36,781 nucleotides of DNA from Mycolicibacterium canariasense (GTDB taxonomy: Bacteria; Actinomycetota; Actinomycetes; Mycobacteriales; Mycobacteriaceae). The DNA lies in the NCBI RefSeq assembly GCF_002101555.1, contig NZ_LQOL01000030.1, positions 1 through 36,781 on the forward strand, read 5' to 3'. The notes beneath the pieces were generated by a model that was given only the letters and a program-made list of their open reading frames with translations, was not told the origin of the DNA and ran no database searches. The position numbers were made by a program, and so were the translations under genes. The number at the start of each line of letters is the position of its first letter. Position 1 is the stretch's first letter. Shown here in pieces: positions 1 through 7,748 of the stretch.

Positions 1-76
1 CCGAACCCGGAAGCTAAGCCTACCAGCGCCGATGATACTACCCACACGGGTGGAAAAGTAGGACACCGCCGAACAC
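1..76 (+). rRNA. rrf: 5S ribosomal RNA, 3' portion
   Basis: The first bases match the 3' two thirds of mycobacterial 5S rRNA as I remember it: the CCGAACCCGGAAGCTAAGCC loop region at the start, a GATGATACTACCC segment, and a GTAGGACACCGCCGAACA end. The 5' part lies outside the window. A perfect hairpin terminator follows directly, so this is the end of an rRNA operon. In rapidly growing mycobacteria a second rRNA operon (rrnB) sits downstream of tyrS, and the next gene here is the homologue of a gene found just after tyrS-lprJ in M. tuberculosis. The exact 3' end is accurate to a few bases. Confidence 0.93.
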
Positions 77-80
77 ACAT

Positions 81-118
81 TAGAATTACCCCCCACGATT
101 ACGTGGGGGGTAATTCTA
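81..118 (+). terminator. Intrinsic terminator of the rRNA operon
   Basis: A perfect 17-bp inverted repeat (81-97 with 102-118) closes on a 4-nt loop. Its core is six C-G pairs, and its base is the A/T-rich TAGAATTA arm and its complement. The right arm ends in TAATTCTA, so the transcript tail is only partly U-rich. The symmetry would also let it stop transcription from the other side. Confidence 0.9.
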
Positions 119-184
119 TATTCGGACCCATCCAGACAATTCGCCGCGAATTCGGGCGACTGTCGCGATTCGCCGGCACCCGGC

Positions 185-190
185 TATCCT
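185..190 (+). promoter_or_regulatory. Candidate -10 element for the Rv1691-recN operon
   Basis: TATCCT fits the mycobacterial TAnnnT -10 pattern and lies 34 bases before the GTG at 225. A weak TGTCGC -35 lies 18 bases upstream at 161-166. The rRNA terminator separates this operon from the rRNA genes, so a promoter is expected in this gap. Only motif matching supports it. Confidence 0.35.
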
Positions 191-224
191 TTGCCGGGAC
201 ACATGATCGATCAGGAAGGCCAGC

Positions 225-1013
225 GTGGCGCAGGACAGGCAGGGTGGCAGCGGTGAACGACGTCCGCGCCGTACCGACGGCGGGCCGCGACGGAACTTCC
301 GGGACCGTCCCCACGCACCGCAGGGCGCACCCGACAGCGATGCCCGGCGACCTGCCGGTCCGCCGATCCCGAAGGAGATCGAGGCCAAGCAGCTGTCGCC
401 GGAGATCCGCAGTGAGCTGATCACGCTGGACAAGTCGACCGCCGACGTGGTGGCGCGGCATCTGGTCGCGGCCGGTGAGCTGCTCGACGACGATCCAGAG
501 GCCGCACTCGCCCATGCCCGTGCCGCCCGTGCCCGGTCCGGGCGCATCGCCGCCGTCCGGGAGGCCGTCGGCATTGCCGCCTACCACTGCGGCGATTGGG
601 CGCAGGCGCTGGCCGAGTTGCGCGCCGCCCGCCGGATGGGCAGCAAGTCCTCGCTGTTACCGCTGATCGCGGACTGCGAACGCGGTGTCGGCCGGCCCGA
701 GCGGGCGATCGAACTGGCTCGCAGCCCAGAAGCCGAACAGCTCACCGGCGACGACGCCGATGAGCTGCGCATCGTGGTGGCCGGCGCACGCTCCGACCTG
801 GGACAGCACGAACAAGCGTTGGCCGTGCTCGCCAGCCCGCCGCTGGATCCGACCAGAACCGGGCAGACCGGCGCCCGGCTGTACTACGCGTATGCCGAGA
901 CACTGCTGGCCCTCGGGCGGACCGACGACGCGGTGCAGGCGTTCATCCACGCCGCGGCCGCCGACGTCGACGGCGTGACCGACGCTGAAGAGCGCATCAC
1001 CGAGCTGAGCTGA
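225..1013 (+). CDS. Tetratricopeptide-repeat-like protein (Rv1691 homologue)
   Basis: A 262-residue soluble protein starting at GTG, with AGGAAGG five bases upstream. Residues 1-50 are rich in Arg, Pro, Gly and Asp and look disordered. From about 60 onward the sequence is helical and Ala/Leu-rich, with repeated A-L-A-x-A-R and A-E-L-R-A-A-R patterns typical of TPR/SEL-type helical hairpins, for example around residues 80-125 and 175-235. There is no signal peptide, membrane segment or catalytic motif. It is the first gene of an operon with the HAD phosphatase, tlyA, nadK and recN. By position and length it matches Rv1691 of M. tuberculosis, whose function is unknown to me. A scaffolding role is only inferred from the fold type. 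Confidence 0.85.
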   Translation: MAQDRQGGSGERRPRRTDGGPRRNFRDRPHAPQGAPDSDARRPAGPPIPKEIEAKQLSPEIRSELITLDKSTADVVARHLVAAGELLDDDPEAALAHARAARARSGRIAAVREAVGIAAYHCGDWAQALAELRAARRMGSKSSLLPLIADCERGVGRPERAIELARSPEAEQLTGDDADELRIVVAGARSDLGQHEQALAVLASPPLDPTRTGQTGARLYYAYAETLLALGRTDDAVQAFIHAAAADVDGVTDAEERITELS

Positions 1014-1014
1014 G

Positions 1015-2019
1015 ATGGGCACACTGGTACAGGAGCATGACTGCCTGCTCCTGGATTTGGACGGCACCGTCTTCCGCGGTCACGAACCCACCACCGGAGC
1101 GGTCGAAAGCCTGGCCGAAGTGCAGCCCCGGGCACTGTTCGTCACCAACAACGCCTCCCGTTCGCCGGCCGAAGTCGCCGCCCATCTGCGCGAACTGGGC
1201 TTCTCCGCCGGCTCCGACGACGTCGTCACCAGCGCCCAGAGCGCGGCGCGGCTGCTGGCCGCCCAATTACCGGCCGGGGCCGCCGTCCTGATCGTCGGGA
1301 CCGAGTCACTGGCCGCCGAGATCGAGGGTGTGGGGCTGCGTCCGGTCCGCACGGTCACCGAGAACCCCGCGGCAGTGGTCCAGGGGCATTCCCCGTCCAC
1401 CGGCTGGAGCGATCTGGCCGAGGCGGCACTCGCCATCCGTGCCGGCGCCATCTGGGTGGCCGCCAACGTCGACCGCACCCTGCCCTCCGAGCGTGGGCTG
1501 CTGCCCGGCAACGGCTCCATGGTCGCCGCGCTGCGGACCGCGACCGATCAGGACCCGCAGGTCGCCGGCAAACCGGCCCCCACCCTGCTCAACGACGCGC
1601 TGGCGCGCGGCACCTTCGGGGCGCCGCTGGTGGTCGGGGATCGCCTCGACACCGATATCGAAGGCGCCAATGCGGCCGGCCTGCCCAGCCTGATGGTGCT
1701 CACCGGTGTGAACACCGCCGCGGACATGGTGCGTGCCGTCCCGGCGCAACGCCCTGCCTTCGTGGCCCCGGACCTGCGGTCACTGCACACCGACGGTCAC
1801 GCGCTGCGTATCGCCCCGCAGCCGGCCTGGCGGGTCGACGCCGACGGGCCCATGCTCACGGTCCGGGCAACCGGCGAGCAGGCCACGGACGAGCTGAGCG
1901 TGGTCCGCGCCCTGGCGCACGCCGCGTGGGCCGCCGGTGGTGCCAACGGCCGGCTGGAGATCGCGCCGGGCGACGACACGGCCCGTGCGGCACTACAACG
2001 CTGGGCGCTGCTGAGCTGA
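1015..2019 (+). CDS. HAD-IIA phosphatase, glycerol-3-phosphate phosphatase (Rv1692 homologue)
   Basis: A 334-residue HAD-superfamily hydrolase. The four HAD motifs are visible: nucleophile motif D-L-D-G-T at residues 14-18, T-N-N (44-46), the Lys of G-K-P-A-P near 185, and the acidic G-D-R-L-D-T-D-I-E-G motif near 208-217. The cap domain between motifs II and III is of the HAD-IIA (NagD-like) kind. The last 60-70 residues form an extra domain beyond a minimal HAD enzyme. The M. tuberculosis homologue Rv1692 was shown to dephosphorylate glycerol 3-phosphate in recycling of phospholipid head groups and also carries a C-terminal extension. The start is one base after the stop of the upstream gene, so the two are probably translationally coupled. 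The exact substrate here is inferred from homology. Confidence 0.88.
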   Translation: MGTLVQEHDCLLLDLDGTVFRGHEPTTGAVESLAEVQPRALFVTNNASRSPAEVAAHLRELGFSAGSDDVVTSAQSAARLLAAQLPAGAAVLIVGTESLAAEIEGVGLRPVRTVTENPAAVVQGHSPSTGWSDLAEAALAIRAGAIWVAANVDRTLPSERGLLPGNGSMVAALRTATDQDPQVAGKPAPTLLNDALARGTFGAPLVVGDRLDTDIEGANAAGLPSLMVLTGVNTAADMVRAVPAQRPAFVAPDLRSLHTDGHALRIAPQPAWRVDADGPMLTVRATGEQATDELSVVRALAHAAWAAGGANGRLEIAPGDDTARAALQRWALLS

Positions 2020-2046
2020 CCCGATCGGCTAGCGTGAACTCCTGAC

Positions 2047-2238
2047 ATGAGTACCGATCCCGAGCAGATCCGCTCCGATATCGAGGAGCTGCTGGCCGGC
2101 CTGCCCGACGTCACCGTGGGCGATGTCGAGCCGGCCGATATCGAGGCCGTCGCCGTGCGCCTCGAGCAGGCGCACGACCTGCTGGTGCGCGCCCTGGAAT
2201 CGGTGGAAGGCCGGGGCGACGCGATCGCGGAGAATTGA
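2047..2238 (+). CDS. Small conserved mycobacterial protein (Rv1693 position)
   Basis: A 63-residue acidic protein without a recognised domain. The sequence is almost all helix-forming (E-E-L-L-A-G-L, then A-V-R-L-E-Q-A-H-D-L-L-V-R-A-L-E) and could form a helical hairpin or short coiled coil. It lies between the phosphatase and tlyA, in the position of Rv1693 in M. tuberculosis, which is likewise a short protein of unknown function. Codon use is like that of its neighbours. The ATG at 2047 is preceded only by a weak Shine-Dalgarno sequence (GTGAACTCCTGAC), so translation may depend on coupling. Confidence 0.75.
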   Translation: MSTDPEQIRSDIEELLAGLPDVTVGDVEPADIEAVAVRLEQAHDLLVRALESVEGRGDAIAEN

Positions 2239-2242
2239 ACCG

Positions 2243-3049
2243 ATGACACGGCGGGCACGGGTGGACGCCGAGCTGGTGCGACGCGGACTGGCGCGATCAC
2301 GCCAGCAGGCCGCCGAGCTGATCGACGCCGGCCTGGTACGCATCGACGGGATGCCTGCCGTCAAGCCGGCCACCGCGGTATCGGTCGATGCCGCGTTGAC
2401 CGTCGCCGCCGTCGAACGGACCTGGGTATCCCGCGGGGCGCACAAACTGATCGGCGCACTGGATGCCTTCGGCGTTCCCGTGCAAGGCCGGCGCTGTCTG
2501 GACGCCGGGGCGTCCACCGGTGGGTTCACCGAGGTCCTGCTGGATCGTGGCGCGGCGCACGTCATCGCCGCCGATGTCGGCTACGGCCAGTTGGCCTGGT
2601 CGGTGCGCTCCGATGAACGGGTGAGCGTGCTGGAACGCACCAATGTGCGGGAGTTGACGCCGGAGGCCATCGGCGGCGTCGTCGACCTGGTGGTCGCCGA
2701 CCTGTCCTTCATCTCGCTGACCACCGTGTTGCCCGCGCTGACCGCCTGCGCGTCGGCCGACGCGGATATCGTGCCGATGGTGAAACCTCAATTCGAGGTC
2801 GGCAAGGACCGGGTGGGCGCCGGCGGGGTAGTCTCCGATCCCGCGTTGCGCGCCGAGGCCGTGCTCGGAGTCGCCCGGCGGGCCGCCGAATTGCATTGGC
2901 ATACCGTCGATGTCACGGCCAGCCCGCTGCCGGGCCCGTCGGGTAACGTCGAGTTCTTCCTCTGGTTGCGCGCAACCACCGACCACCCGCTGCAGGGTGA
3001 CGCACTCCAGCGCGCGATAGCCCGCGCCATCGACGAAGGACCGCAATGA
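2243..3049 (+). CDS. tlyA: 16S/23S rRNA (cytidine-2'-O)-methyltransferase TlyA
   Basis: A 268-residue protein, the length of M. tuberculosis TlyA, which methylates 2'-OH groups of C1409 (16S) and C1920 (23S) and whose loss gives capreomycin/viomycin resistance. Residues 1-58 form an S4-type RNA-binding domain ([11 protein letters not shown] to V-R-I-D-G). R-T-W-V at 59-62 matches the R-x-W-V interdomain linker. The AdoMet-binding motif [10 protein letters not shown] is at 86-95, and the V-A-D-L-S-F and V-K-P-Q-F-E motifs follow. The ATG at 2243 is chosen over an open upstream extension to 2123 because it gives the family N-terminus and clears the preceding small gene. The stop overlaps the nadK start by four bases (ATGA). 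Confidence 0.96.
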   Translation: MTRRARVDAELVRRGLARSRQQAAELIDAGLVRIDGMPAVKPATAVSVDAALTVAAVERTWVSRGAHKLIGALDAFGVPVQGRRCLDAGASTGGFTEVLLDRGAAHVIAADVGYGQLAWSVRSDERVSVLERTNVRELTPEAIGGVVDLVVADLSFISLTTVLPALTACASADADIVPMVKPQFEVGKDRVGAGGVVSDPALRAEAVLGVARRAAELHWHTVDVTASPLPGPSGNVEFFLWLRATTDHPLQGDALQRAIARAIDEGPQ

Positions 3050-3969
3050 CCAGCGAACGCACCGTCCTGGTGGTCGTGCACACCGGCCGCGACGAAGCCA
3101 CCGAGACCGCGCGCCGCGTCGAAAAGGTGCTCGGCGACCACGGCATCGGGCTGCGGGTGCTGACGGCCGAAGCCGTCGACCGGGGGGCGCTGCACCTCGA
3201 TCCCGACGATATGCGCGCCCTGGGCATCGATATCGAGGTCGTCGACCCCGACGAGCGTGCCGCCGAGGGCTGCGAGGTGGTGCTCGCCCTGGGTGGCGAC
3301 GGCACGTTCCTGCGGGCCGCCGAGCTCGCGCGCAACGTCGAGATCCCGGTGCTGGGAGTCAATCTGGGCCGCATCGGCTTCCTGGCCGAGGCCGAGACCG
3401 AGGTGCTCGACAGCGTTCTGGAGAACGTCATCAACCGCAATTACCGCGTCGAGAATCGGATGACGCTGGACGTGGTGGTGCGCGAGGGCGGCAAGATCCG
3501 GGACCGCGGCTGGGCGCTGAACGAGGCCAGCCTGGAAAAGGGGCCGCGGTTGGGTGTGCTGGGTGTGGTGCTCGAGGTCGACGGCCGGCCGGTGTCCTCC
3601 TTCGGCTGCGACGGTGTGCTGGTCGCGACGCCCACCGGGTCGACCGCATACGCCTTCTCGGCGGGCGGGCCGATCCTCTGGCCGGACCTGGAGGCGATCC
3701 TGGTGGTGCCCAACAACGCGCACGCATTGTTCGCCAGGCCGATGGTCACCAGCCCGGACGCCGCGATCGCCATCGAAGTGGAGAGCGGGGGACACGACGC
3801 GATGGTGTTCTGCGACGGACGCCGCGAGATGGTGGTGCCCGCCGGCGCGCGCCTGGAGGTGACCCGCTGCGGCACGTCGCTGAAGTGGATCCGGCTGGAC
3901 AGCGCGCCCTTCACCGATCGGCTGGTGCGCAAGTTCCGGCTGCCCGTCACGGGATGGCGTGGCCAGTAG
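3046..3969 (+). CDS. nadK: NAD kinase
   Basis: 307 residues, identical in length to M. tuberculosis PpnK. The enzyme phosphorylates NAD (in mycobacteria with ATP or polyphosphate) to give NADP. The invariant G-G-D-G-T motif is at residues 83-87, followed by N-L-G-R-I-G-F-L. The conserved N-E-A-S motif and the [14 protein letters not shown] substrate-binding stretch lie in the C-terminal half. The start overlaps the tlyA stop by four bases and the stop shares a base with the recN start, so tlyA-nadK-recN are translated as a coupled unit. Confidence 0.96.
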   Translation: MTSERTVLVVVHTGRDEATETARRVEKVLGDHGIGLRVLTAEAVDRGALHLDPDDMRALGIDIEVVDPDERAAEGCEVVLALGGDGTFLRAAELARNVEIPVLGVNLGRIGFLAEAETEVLDSVLENVINRNYRVENRMTLDVVVREGGKIRDRGWALNEASLEKGPRLGVLGVVLEVDGRPVSSFGCDGVLVATPTGSTAYAFSAGGPILWPDLEAILVVPNNAHALFARPMVTSPDAAIAIEVESGGHDAMVFCDGRREMVVPAGARLEVTRCGTSLKWIRLDSAPFTDRLVRKFRLPVTGWRGQ

Positions 3970-5723
3970 TGCTCTGCGAGATCCGAATCGAGTCGCTGGG
4001 GGCGATCAGCACCGCGACCGCCGAGTTCGACCGGGGACTGACCGTACTCACCGGGGAGACCGGCGCCGGTAAAACCATGGTGGTCACCGGACTGCACCTG
4101 CTCGGTGGCGCCCGCGCCGACGCCAACCGGGTCCGCACCGGCGCCGAACGGGCCGTCGTCGAGGGGCGCTTCACCACCACCGATGTGCAGTCCGAGGTGA
4201 TCGGCCGGATCGACGAGATCCTCGATTCGTCCGGCGCCGAACGCGATGACGACGACAGCGTCATCGCCGCGCGGTCGGTCAGCCGTGACGGGCCGTCGCG
4301 GGCGTACCTGGGTGGCCGCAGCGTGCCCGCGAAATCGCTGAGCTCGTTCACCAACGAACTGCTGGCCCTGCACGGCCAGAACGACCAGCTGCGCTTGATG
4401 CGCCCCGACGAGCAGCGGGCGGCGCTGGACCGGTTTGCCGACGTGACCACGCCACTGGCCAAGTACCGTGCGGTGCGCGAGGAATGGCTATCGGCCCGCC
4501 GCGACCTGATCGATCGCACGCAGCGGGCGCGGGAACTGGCCCTGGAATCGGACCGGTTGACCTTCGGCCTCAACGAGATCGACGAGGTCGACCCGCAACC
4601 CGGTGAGGACGACGCGCTGGTCGCCGAGATCCGCCGGCTCTCGGAACTGGACGCGCTGCGCGAGGCGGCGGCCGGCGCCCGTGCCGCGCTGGCGGGTGCG
4701 CCCGACGACGACGCCGGTGAGGCGGTGTCGGCGGCCGGCGCGGTGGCCCAGGCCAAGGCGATGCTGCAGGGCACCGACGATTCCGCGCTGCGCACCTTGG
4801 GCGACCGGCTGGCCGAAGCGGTGGCGGTGATCGGTGACGTCTCCACCGAGCTCGGTGACTACCTTACCGAATTACCCAGTGACGCAAGCACATTGGAAGG
4901 CAAACTGGCGCGCCAGGCCGCACTGCGGGGGTTGACCCGCAAGTATGGCGCCGATATCGACGGCGTGCTGGCCTGGGCGAAGGAATCCCGGGAACGGTTG
5001 GCCCAGCTCGACGTCTCGGAGGAGGCGTTGGCCGGGCTGCGTGCCCGGGTCGACGAGTTGCAGGCCAAGCTGGTCACGGTGGCCGCCGACCTCACCAAGG
5101 CCAGGACCAAGGCCGCCAAGGGCCTGGCCAAGGCCGTCACCGCCGAGCTCGCCGGGCTCGCCATGAGCGGGGCCGATTTCGGTATCAGCGTGTCACCGTT
5201 GCCGGCCCGCGCCGACGACTCCGCGCCGTTGACGCTGTCGAACGGCACCGTGGTGCACGCCGGGCACGACGGTGCCGATGCCGTCGAGTTCGGCTTCGCT
5301 GCGCACCGCGGCACCGACCTGCTTCCGCTGGCCAAGAGCGCCTCCGGCGGCGAGCTGTCGCGGGTGATGTTGGCTCTGGAGGTGGTCCTCGCGGCGTCGG
5401 CGGCCGGCACCACGATGGTGTTCGACGAGGTCGATGCCGGTGTCGGTGGCCGCGCCGCGGTGCAGATCGGACGGCGGCTGGCCCGGCTGGCCCGCAGCCA
5501 CCAGGTCATCGTCGTGACCCACCTACCGCAGGTGGCCGCCTACGCCGACACCCACCTGGTCGTCGAGAGCGGCCCCAAGTCCAGCCGGGTGGTGCGGCTG
5601 CAGGAGGACGACCGGGTGGCCGAATTGGCCCGGATGCTGGCCGGTCTCGGCGACACCGACACCGGGCGTGCGCACGCGCGTGAGCTGCTGGACGCCGCGC
5701 AACAGGAGCGCAGCGCCCCTTAG
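3969..5723 (+). CDS. recN: DNA repair ATPase RecN
   Basis: An SMC-like ATPase of 584 residues (587 in M. tuberculosis) that acts in double-strand-break repair. Walker A G-E-T-G-A-G-K-T is at 29-36, the H-G-Q-N-D motif follows around 135, an Ala/Glu-rich coiled-coil centre spans roughly 170-400, the ABC signature S-G-G-E-L-S is near 458-464, and Walker B M-V-F-D-E-V-D-A-G-V-G-G is near 482-493. I place the start at GTG 3969, which shares its G with the nadK TAG stop and gives the family N-terminus L-x-E-I-R-I-E-S-L-G-A. An ATG at 3954 is possible. The reading frame is also open further upstream, inside nadK, but this is not needed. The end overlaps the converging flavoprotein gene by four bases. 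Confidence 0.95.
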   Translation: MLCEIRIESLGAISTATAEFDRGLTVLTGETGAGKTMVVTGLHLLGGARADANRVRTGAERAVVEGRFTTTDVQSEVIGRIDEILDSSGAERDDDDSVIAARSVSRDGPSRAYLGGRSVPAKSLSSFTNELLALHGQNDQLRLMRPDEQRAALDRFADVTTPLAKYRAVREEWLSARRDLIDRTQRARELALESDRLTFGLNEIDEVDPQPGEDDALVAEIRRLSELDALREAAAGARAALAGAPDDDAGEAVSAAGAVAQAKAMLQGTDDSALRTLGDRLAEAVAVIGDVSTELGDYLTELPSDASTLEGKLARQAALRGLTRKYGADIDGVLAWAKESRERLAQLDVSEEALAGLRARVDELQAKLVTVAADLTKARTKAAKGLAKAVTAELAGLAMSGADFGISVSPLPARADDSAPLTLSNGTVVHAGHDGADAVEFGFAAHRGTDLLPLAKSASGGELSRVMLALEVVLAASAAGTTMVFDEVDAGVGGRAAVQIGRRLARLARSHQVIVVTHLPQVAAYADTHLVVESGPKSSRVVRLQEDDRVAELARMLAGLGDTDTGRAHARELLDAAQQERSAP

Positions 5724-6556
5724 CCGGACCCGGGCAGCTCGACGACCGCGGTGACCGTGAGGTCGATCCAGCACTGGGCTGCGTCGTCGTCGGTGTGATC
5801 CCAGTCGATCCGGGCGGTGCCGGTCAGCTGCACGGTCGAGCCCGTCTGCCAGTCCGGGATCAGCAGTCCGCAGTGGGGATTGACGTCGATGTTGCCCAGC
5901 GTCATGAACATCGAGTTGCCGCGGTAGTCGGGCCAGCGCAGCCGGGTCGGGGAGACGACGTGCAGGAAACCCGGATCGCCGCCACGGTGTGAGGCGTCGG
6001 CATTGCCGTCGGTGTCCGCCGACCCGACGAAGAACGTGTCGGCGGCGGCCACGACGTCGCGGGTGTGCGCGTCCATCTCGGTCGCCCACCGCGCGCCCGC
6101 CGGGCCCGGGCGAAGGCCCGTCACGGTTCTGGGCGTGATGTACTTCGGGCAGTTCGAATACACCTGGTCGGTGTGGATGCGCAGGCCGTTCGGGATCGGT
6201 ACGGCCGTGCCGTTGACCCGCATCCGGCGCCGGGTTTGCGGTTCGATGGCGATCATCCCGATCCGCTGCGGACGCGTCAGGATCTCGGCCAGGGGGTCGC
6301 CGGGAGTGGGGAATGCCTCGAGCACGATGGTCCGCGGATCGGTGGCGTACGCGAAGCCGGGTGGACCGGTGATCAAACCGGTCCACACCCGGCCCTCGCC
6401 ATCCGCCGCGCTCACCACGACCATCGGCTGCCGGGTGAGGAAATCGGCTGCCGCGGTGGGGATTTCGTTACGGATGATGCGGCCGACCCGATCGGCCACG
6501 TGCTGTTGCCCCATGCGCCGCTGGACGGCGATCTCACCCGCGTGATACACGGCCAT
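5720..6556 (-). CDS. Pyridoxamine 5'-phosphate oxidase-like flavin-binding protein
   Basis: A 278-residue protein of the split-barrel FMN-binding (PNPOx-like) superfamily. The segment around residues 28-80 (F-L-x-x-Q-P-M-V-V-V-S-A-A-D) and a later T-L-G-N-I-D-V-N-P-H-C-G-L-L stretch near 220-235 are typical of this fold, the second being the common G-N-x-x-x-N-P motif. At twice the usual length for a single domain, it probably contains two split-barrel halves (about 20-150 and 165-278). There is no signal peptide. The gene is convergent with recN and nine bases beyond the end of the VOC gene, with which it probably forms a two-gene unit. The substrate cannot be told from sequence. Reduction of a small molecule with FMN or F420 is inferred. 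Confidence 0.8.
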   Translation of the reverse strand: MAVYHAGEIAVQRRMGQQHVADRVGRIIRNEIPTAAADFLTRQPMVVVSAADGEGRVWTGLITGPPGFAYATDPRTIVLEAFPTPGDPLAEILTRPQRIGMIAIEPQTRRRMRVNGTAVPIPNGLRIHTDQVYSNCPKYITPRTVTGLRPGPAGARWATEMDAHTRDVVAAADTFFVGSADTDGNADASHRGGDPGFLHVVSPTRLRWPDYRGNSMFMTLGNIDVNPHCGLLIPDWQTGSTVQLTGTARIDWDHTDDDAAQCWIDLTVTAVVELPGSG

Positions 6557-6565
6557 CGCGGCCGC

Positions 6566-7015
6566 TCAGAAGAATCCGCAGGTGGGGGTGGAACCGTTGG
6601 GGGCGGGTTCGGCGTCCACCCCGCTGAGGGTGTACACCTCGAGCCGGATGCCGTCGGGGTCGGTGAAGAAGATGCCGCCGGAGGCCGCGCCTTCGTTGTG
6701 GGCCACCACCCCGTCGTGGGCGAACGCTGCCCCCAGCTCCTTGAGCGCCGCTTCCACCGTCCTGACCTCGTCGATGCTGTCCACCTGGAACGACAGGTGG
6801 TGCAGGCCGGGCGTTGCGGTGGAGAACACGCCGTTGCTCTGCTGCCACAGCGTCAGTCGCAGGGCCCCGTCGTAACCCAGGAACGCGTACCGGTGCTCCC
6901 CGTCGGTGCTGCTGCCCAGCTGCTCGAAACCCAAAGCCCGCCGATAGAACTCGACCGAGCGCTCCAGGTCGGTGACGTTGAGCCCGACGTGTCCCGGTGT
7001 GGTGGCAGTGGTCAT
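6566..7015 (-). CDS. VOC (glyoxalase/dioxygenase) family protein
   Basis: A 149-residue protein with two beta-alpha-beta-beta-beta modules of the vicinal oxygen chelate fold. Module one starts with H-V-G-L-N-V-T-D-L (His9) and module two with H-H-L-S-F-Q-V (His72). D-P-D-G-I-R-L-E-V at 119-127 supplies the metal-ligand Glu126. These are the three usual metal positions, so an active metalloenzyme is plausible. GGAGGT (7021-7026, minus sense) sits five bases before the ATG. The gene diverges from the CGNR regulator across a palindrome that could control both. It may act on a reactive carbonyl or an aromatic substrate, but the family is too broad to say. Confidence 0.87.
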   Translation of the reverse strand: MTTATTPGHVGLNVTDLERSVEFYRRALGFEQLGSSTDGEHRYAFLGYDGALRLTLWQQSNGVFSTATPGLHHLSFQVDSIDEVRTVEAALKELGAAFAHDGVVAHNEGAASGGIFFTDPDGIRLEVYTLSGVDAEPAPNGSTPTCGFF

Positions 7016-7082
7016 GGTGGACCTCCAAGATGTAACCGTTGATGTTTCATTCGCAGGTTAGGCCGGATCGGGTCGTGGCGTC

Positions 7083-7108
7083 AACCATCTAAAATGATTT
7101 AGATGGTT
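7083..7108. promoter_or_regulatory. Perfect palindrome with -10 element between the VOC and CGNR genes
   Basis: An 11-bp perfect inverted repeat, AACCATCTAAA at 7083-7093 and its complement at 7098-7108, is separated by ATGA. It contains TAAAAT (7090-7095), which fits a plus-strand -10 element, and the CGNR start codon ATG (7103-7105) lies in its right arm. A -10 ending seven bases before the ATG implies a leaderless mRNA, in keeping with the absence of a Shine-Dalgarno sequence. A dimeric regulator bound here would block RNA polymerase, so autoregulation is the simplest reading. The VOC gene starts 67 bases away on the other strand and may share control. Confidence 0.6.
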
Positions 7109-7648
7109 AGTGCGATACTCTGGGATATGCGCGATCCGCGTCCGCACGTCGACGAACCCCTTGCGCTGGATCTGTTGAACACCCGTTGGATGTCGCCCGA
7201 GGGGCCGCGGGATCTGCTGGCAGATACGGCCGGACTGCGGTGCTGGCTGCAGACCAACGACTTGGCCGACCGTTGTACCGCCGACGAGCGCACCCGCACG
7301 GCGCTGGTGCGGGCCCGAGAGGCGATCCTGCGTGCCCTCACGGACGGTTCGTTCGACGAGGTGAACGAGGTGCTCGAGCACGGGCGCATCAAGCGCCGGC
7401 TGACGGCCGCGGGACCGCGCGACGAACCCGAGGTACCGGAGCGGCAGTGGCTGGCCGGCTGGCTGGCCGCCGACGACCTGTCGCGGTTACTCGCCGAGGC
7501 GCCGCAGCGGATCAAGCAGTGCGACCATCCGCACTGCATTCTCTGGTTCTACGACACCTCGAAAAATGGCAGCCGGCGCTGGCATTCGATGACCACCTGC
7601 GGCAACCGCGCCAAGGCGGCGCGGCATTACGCGGCGAGACGCGATTGA
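7103..7648 (+). CDS. CGNR zinc-finger transcriptional regulator
   Basis: A 181-residue protein with the two-part structure of the CGNR family. The N-terminal part contains L-A-L-D-L-L-N-T-R (20-28), usual for the ABATE-type sensing domain. The C-terminal zinc finger has Cys140, Cys145, His161 and Cys166, with the signature C-G-N-R at 166-169 and K-A-A-R-H-Y following. These proteins are presumed stress- or metabolite-linked regulators. The start is ambiguous: ATG 7103 fits a leaderless transcript, and ATG 7127, eight codons later, would free the operator from the coding region. Its divergent orientation suggests that it controls the VOC/PNPOx pair. Confidence 0.85.
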   Translation: MVSAILWDMRDPRPHVDEPLALDLLNTRWMSPEGPRDLLADTAGLRCWLQTNDLADRCTADERTRTALVRAREAILRALTDGSFDEVNEVLEHGRIKRRLTAAGPRDEPEVPERQWLAGWLAADDLSRLLAEAPQRIKQCDHPHCILWFYDTSKNGSRRWHSMTTCGNRAKAARHYAARRD

Positions 7649-7714
7649 GACGCTGCGGCTGTTGCAGATGTGACAAATGAAAACTTGTGGGGCTGGTGTT
7701 ACGGCGCGCCTCCA

Positions 7715-7727
7715 CCTCAACTTGAGG
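7715..7727. promoter_or_regulatory. 13-bp palindrome upstream of steA
   Basis: CCTCAA-C-TTGAGG is a perfect 6-bp inverted repeat around one base. It lies 22-34 bases before the steA ATG (7749). A -10-like CAGAAT at 7737-7742 would place transcription start at or next to that ATG, and no Shine-Dalgarno sequence is visible, so the palindrome would cover the -35 region. It resembles the half-sites of MerR/SoxR-type operators but lacks their usual longer spacing. No regulator can be assigned. Confidence 0.4.
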
Positions 7728-7748
7728 GTTGGCCGACAGAATCGCCCC

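Noticed and set aside
203..256. Short frame starting at ATG 203 overlapping the first gene
   Set aside because: It runs out of frame through the start of the TPR gene and lacks its own ribosome site; the GTG at 225 has a good one.
2123..2242. Upstream extension of tlyA
   Set aside because: The frame is open but overlaps the 63-residue gene, and the extra residues are not part of the TlyA family. ATG 2243 gives the usual 268 residues.
6065..7042. Long plus-strand frame opposite the PNPOx and VOC genes
   Set aside because: It is antisense to two recognisable proteins and is Gly/Arg/His/Pro-rich, the usual mark of a high-GC shadow frame.
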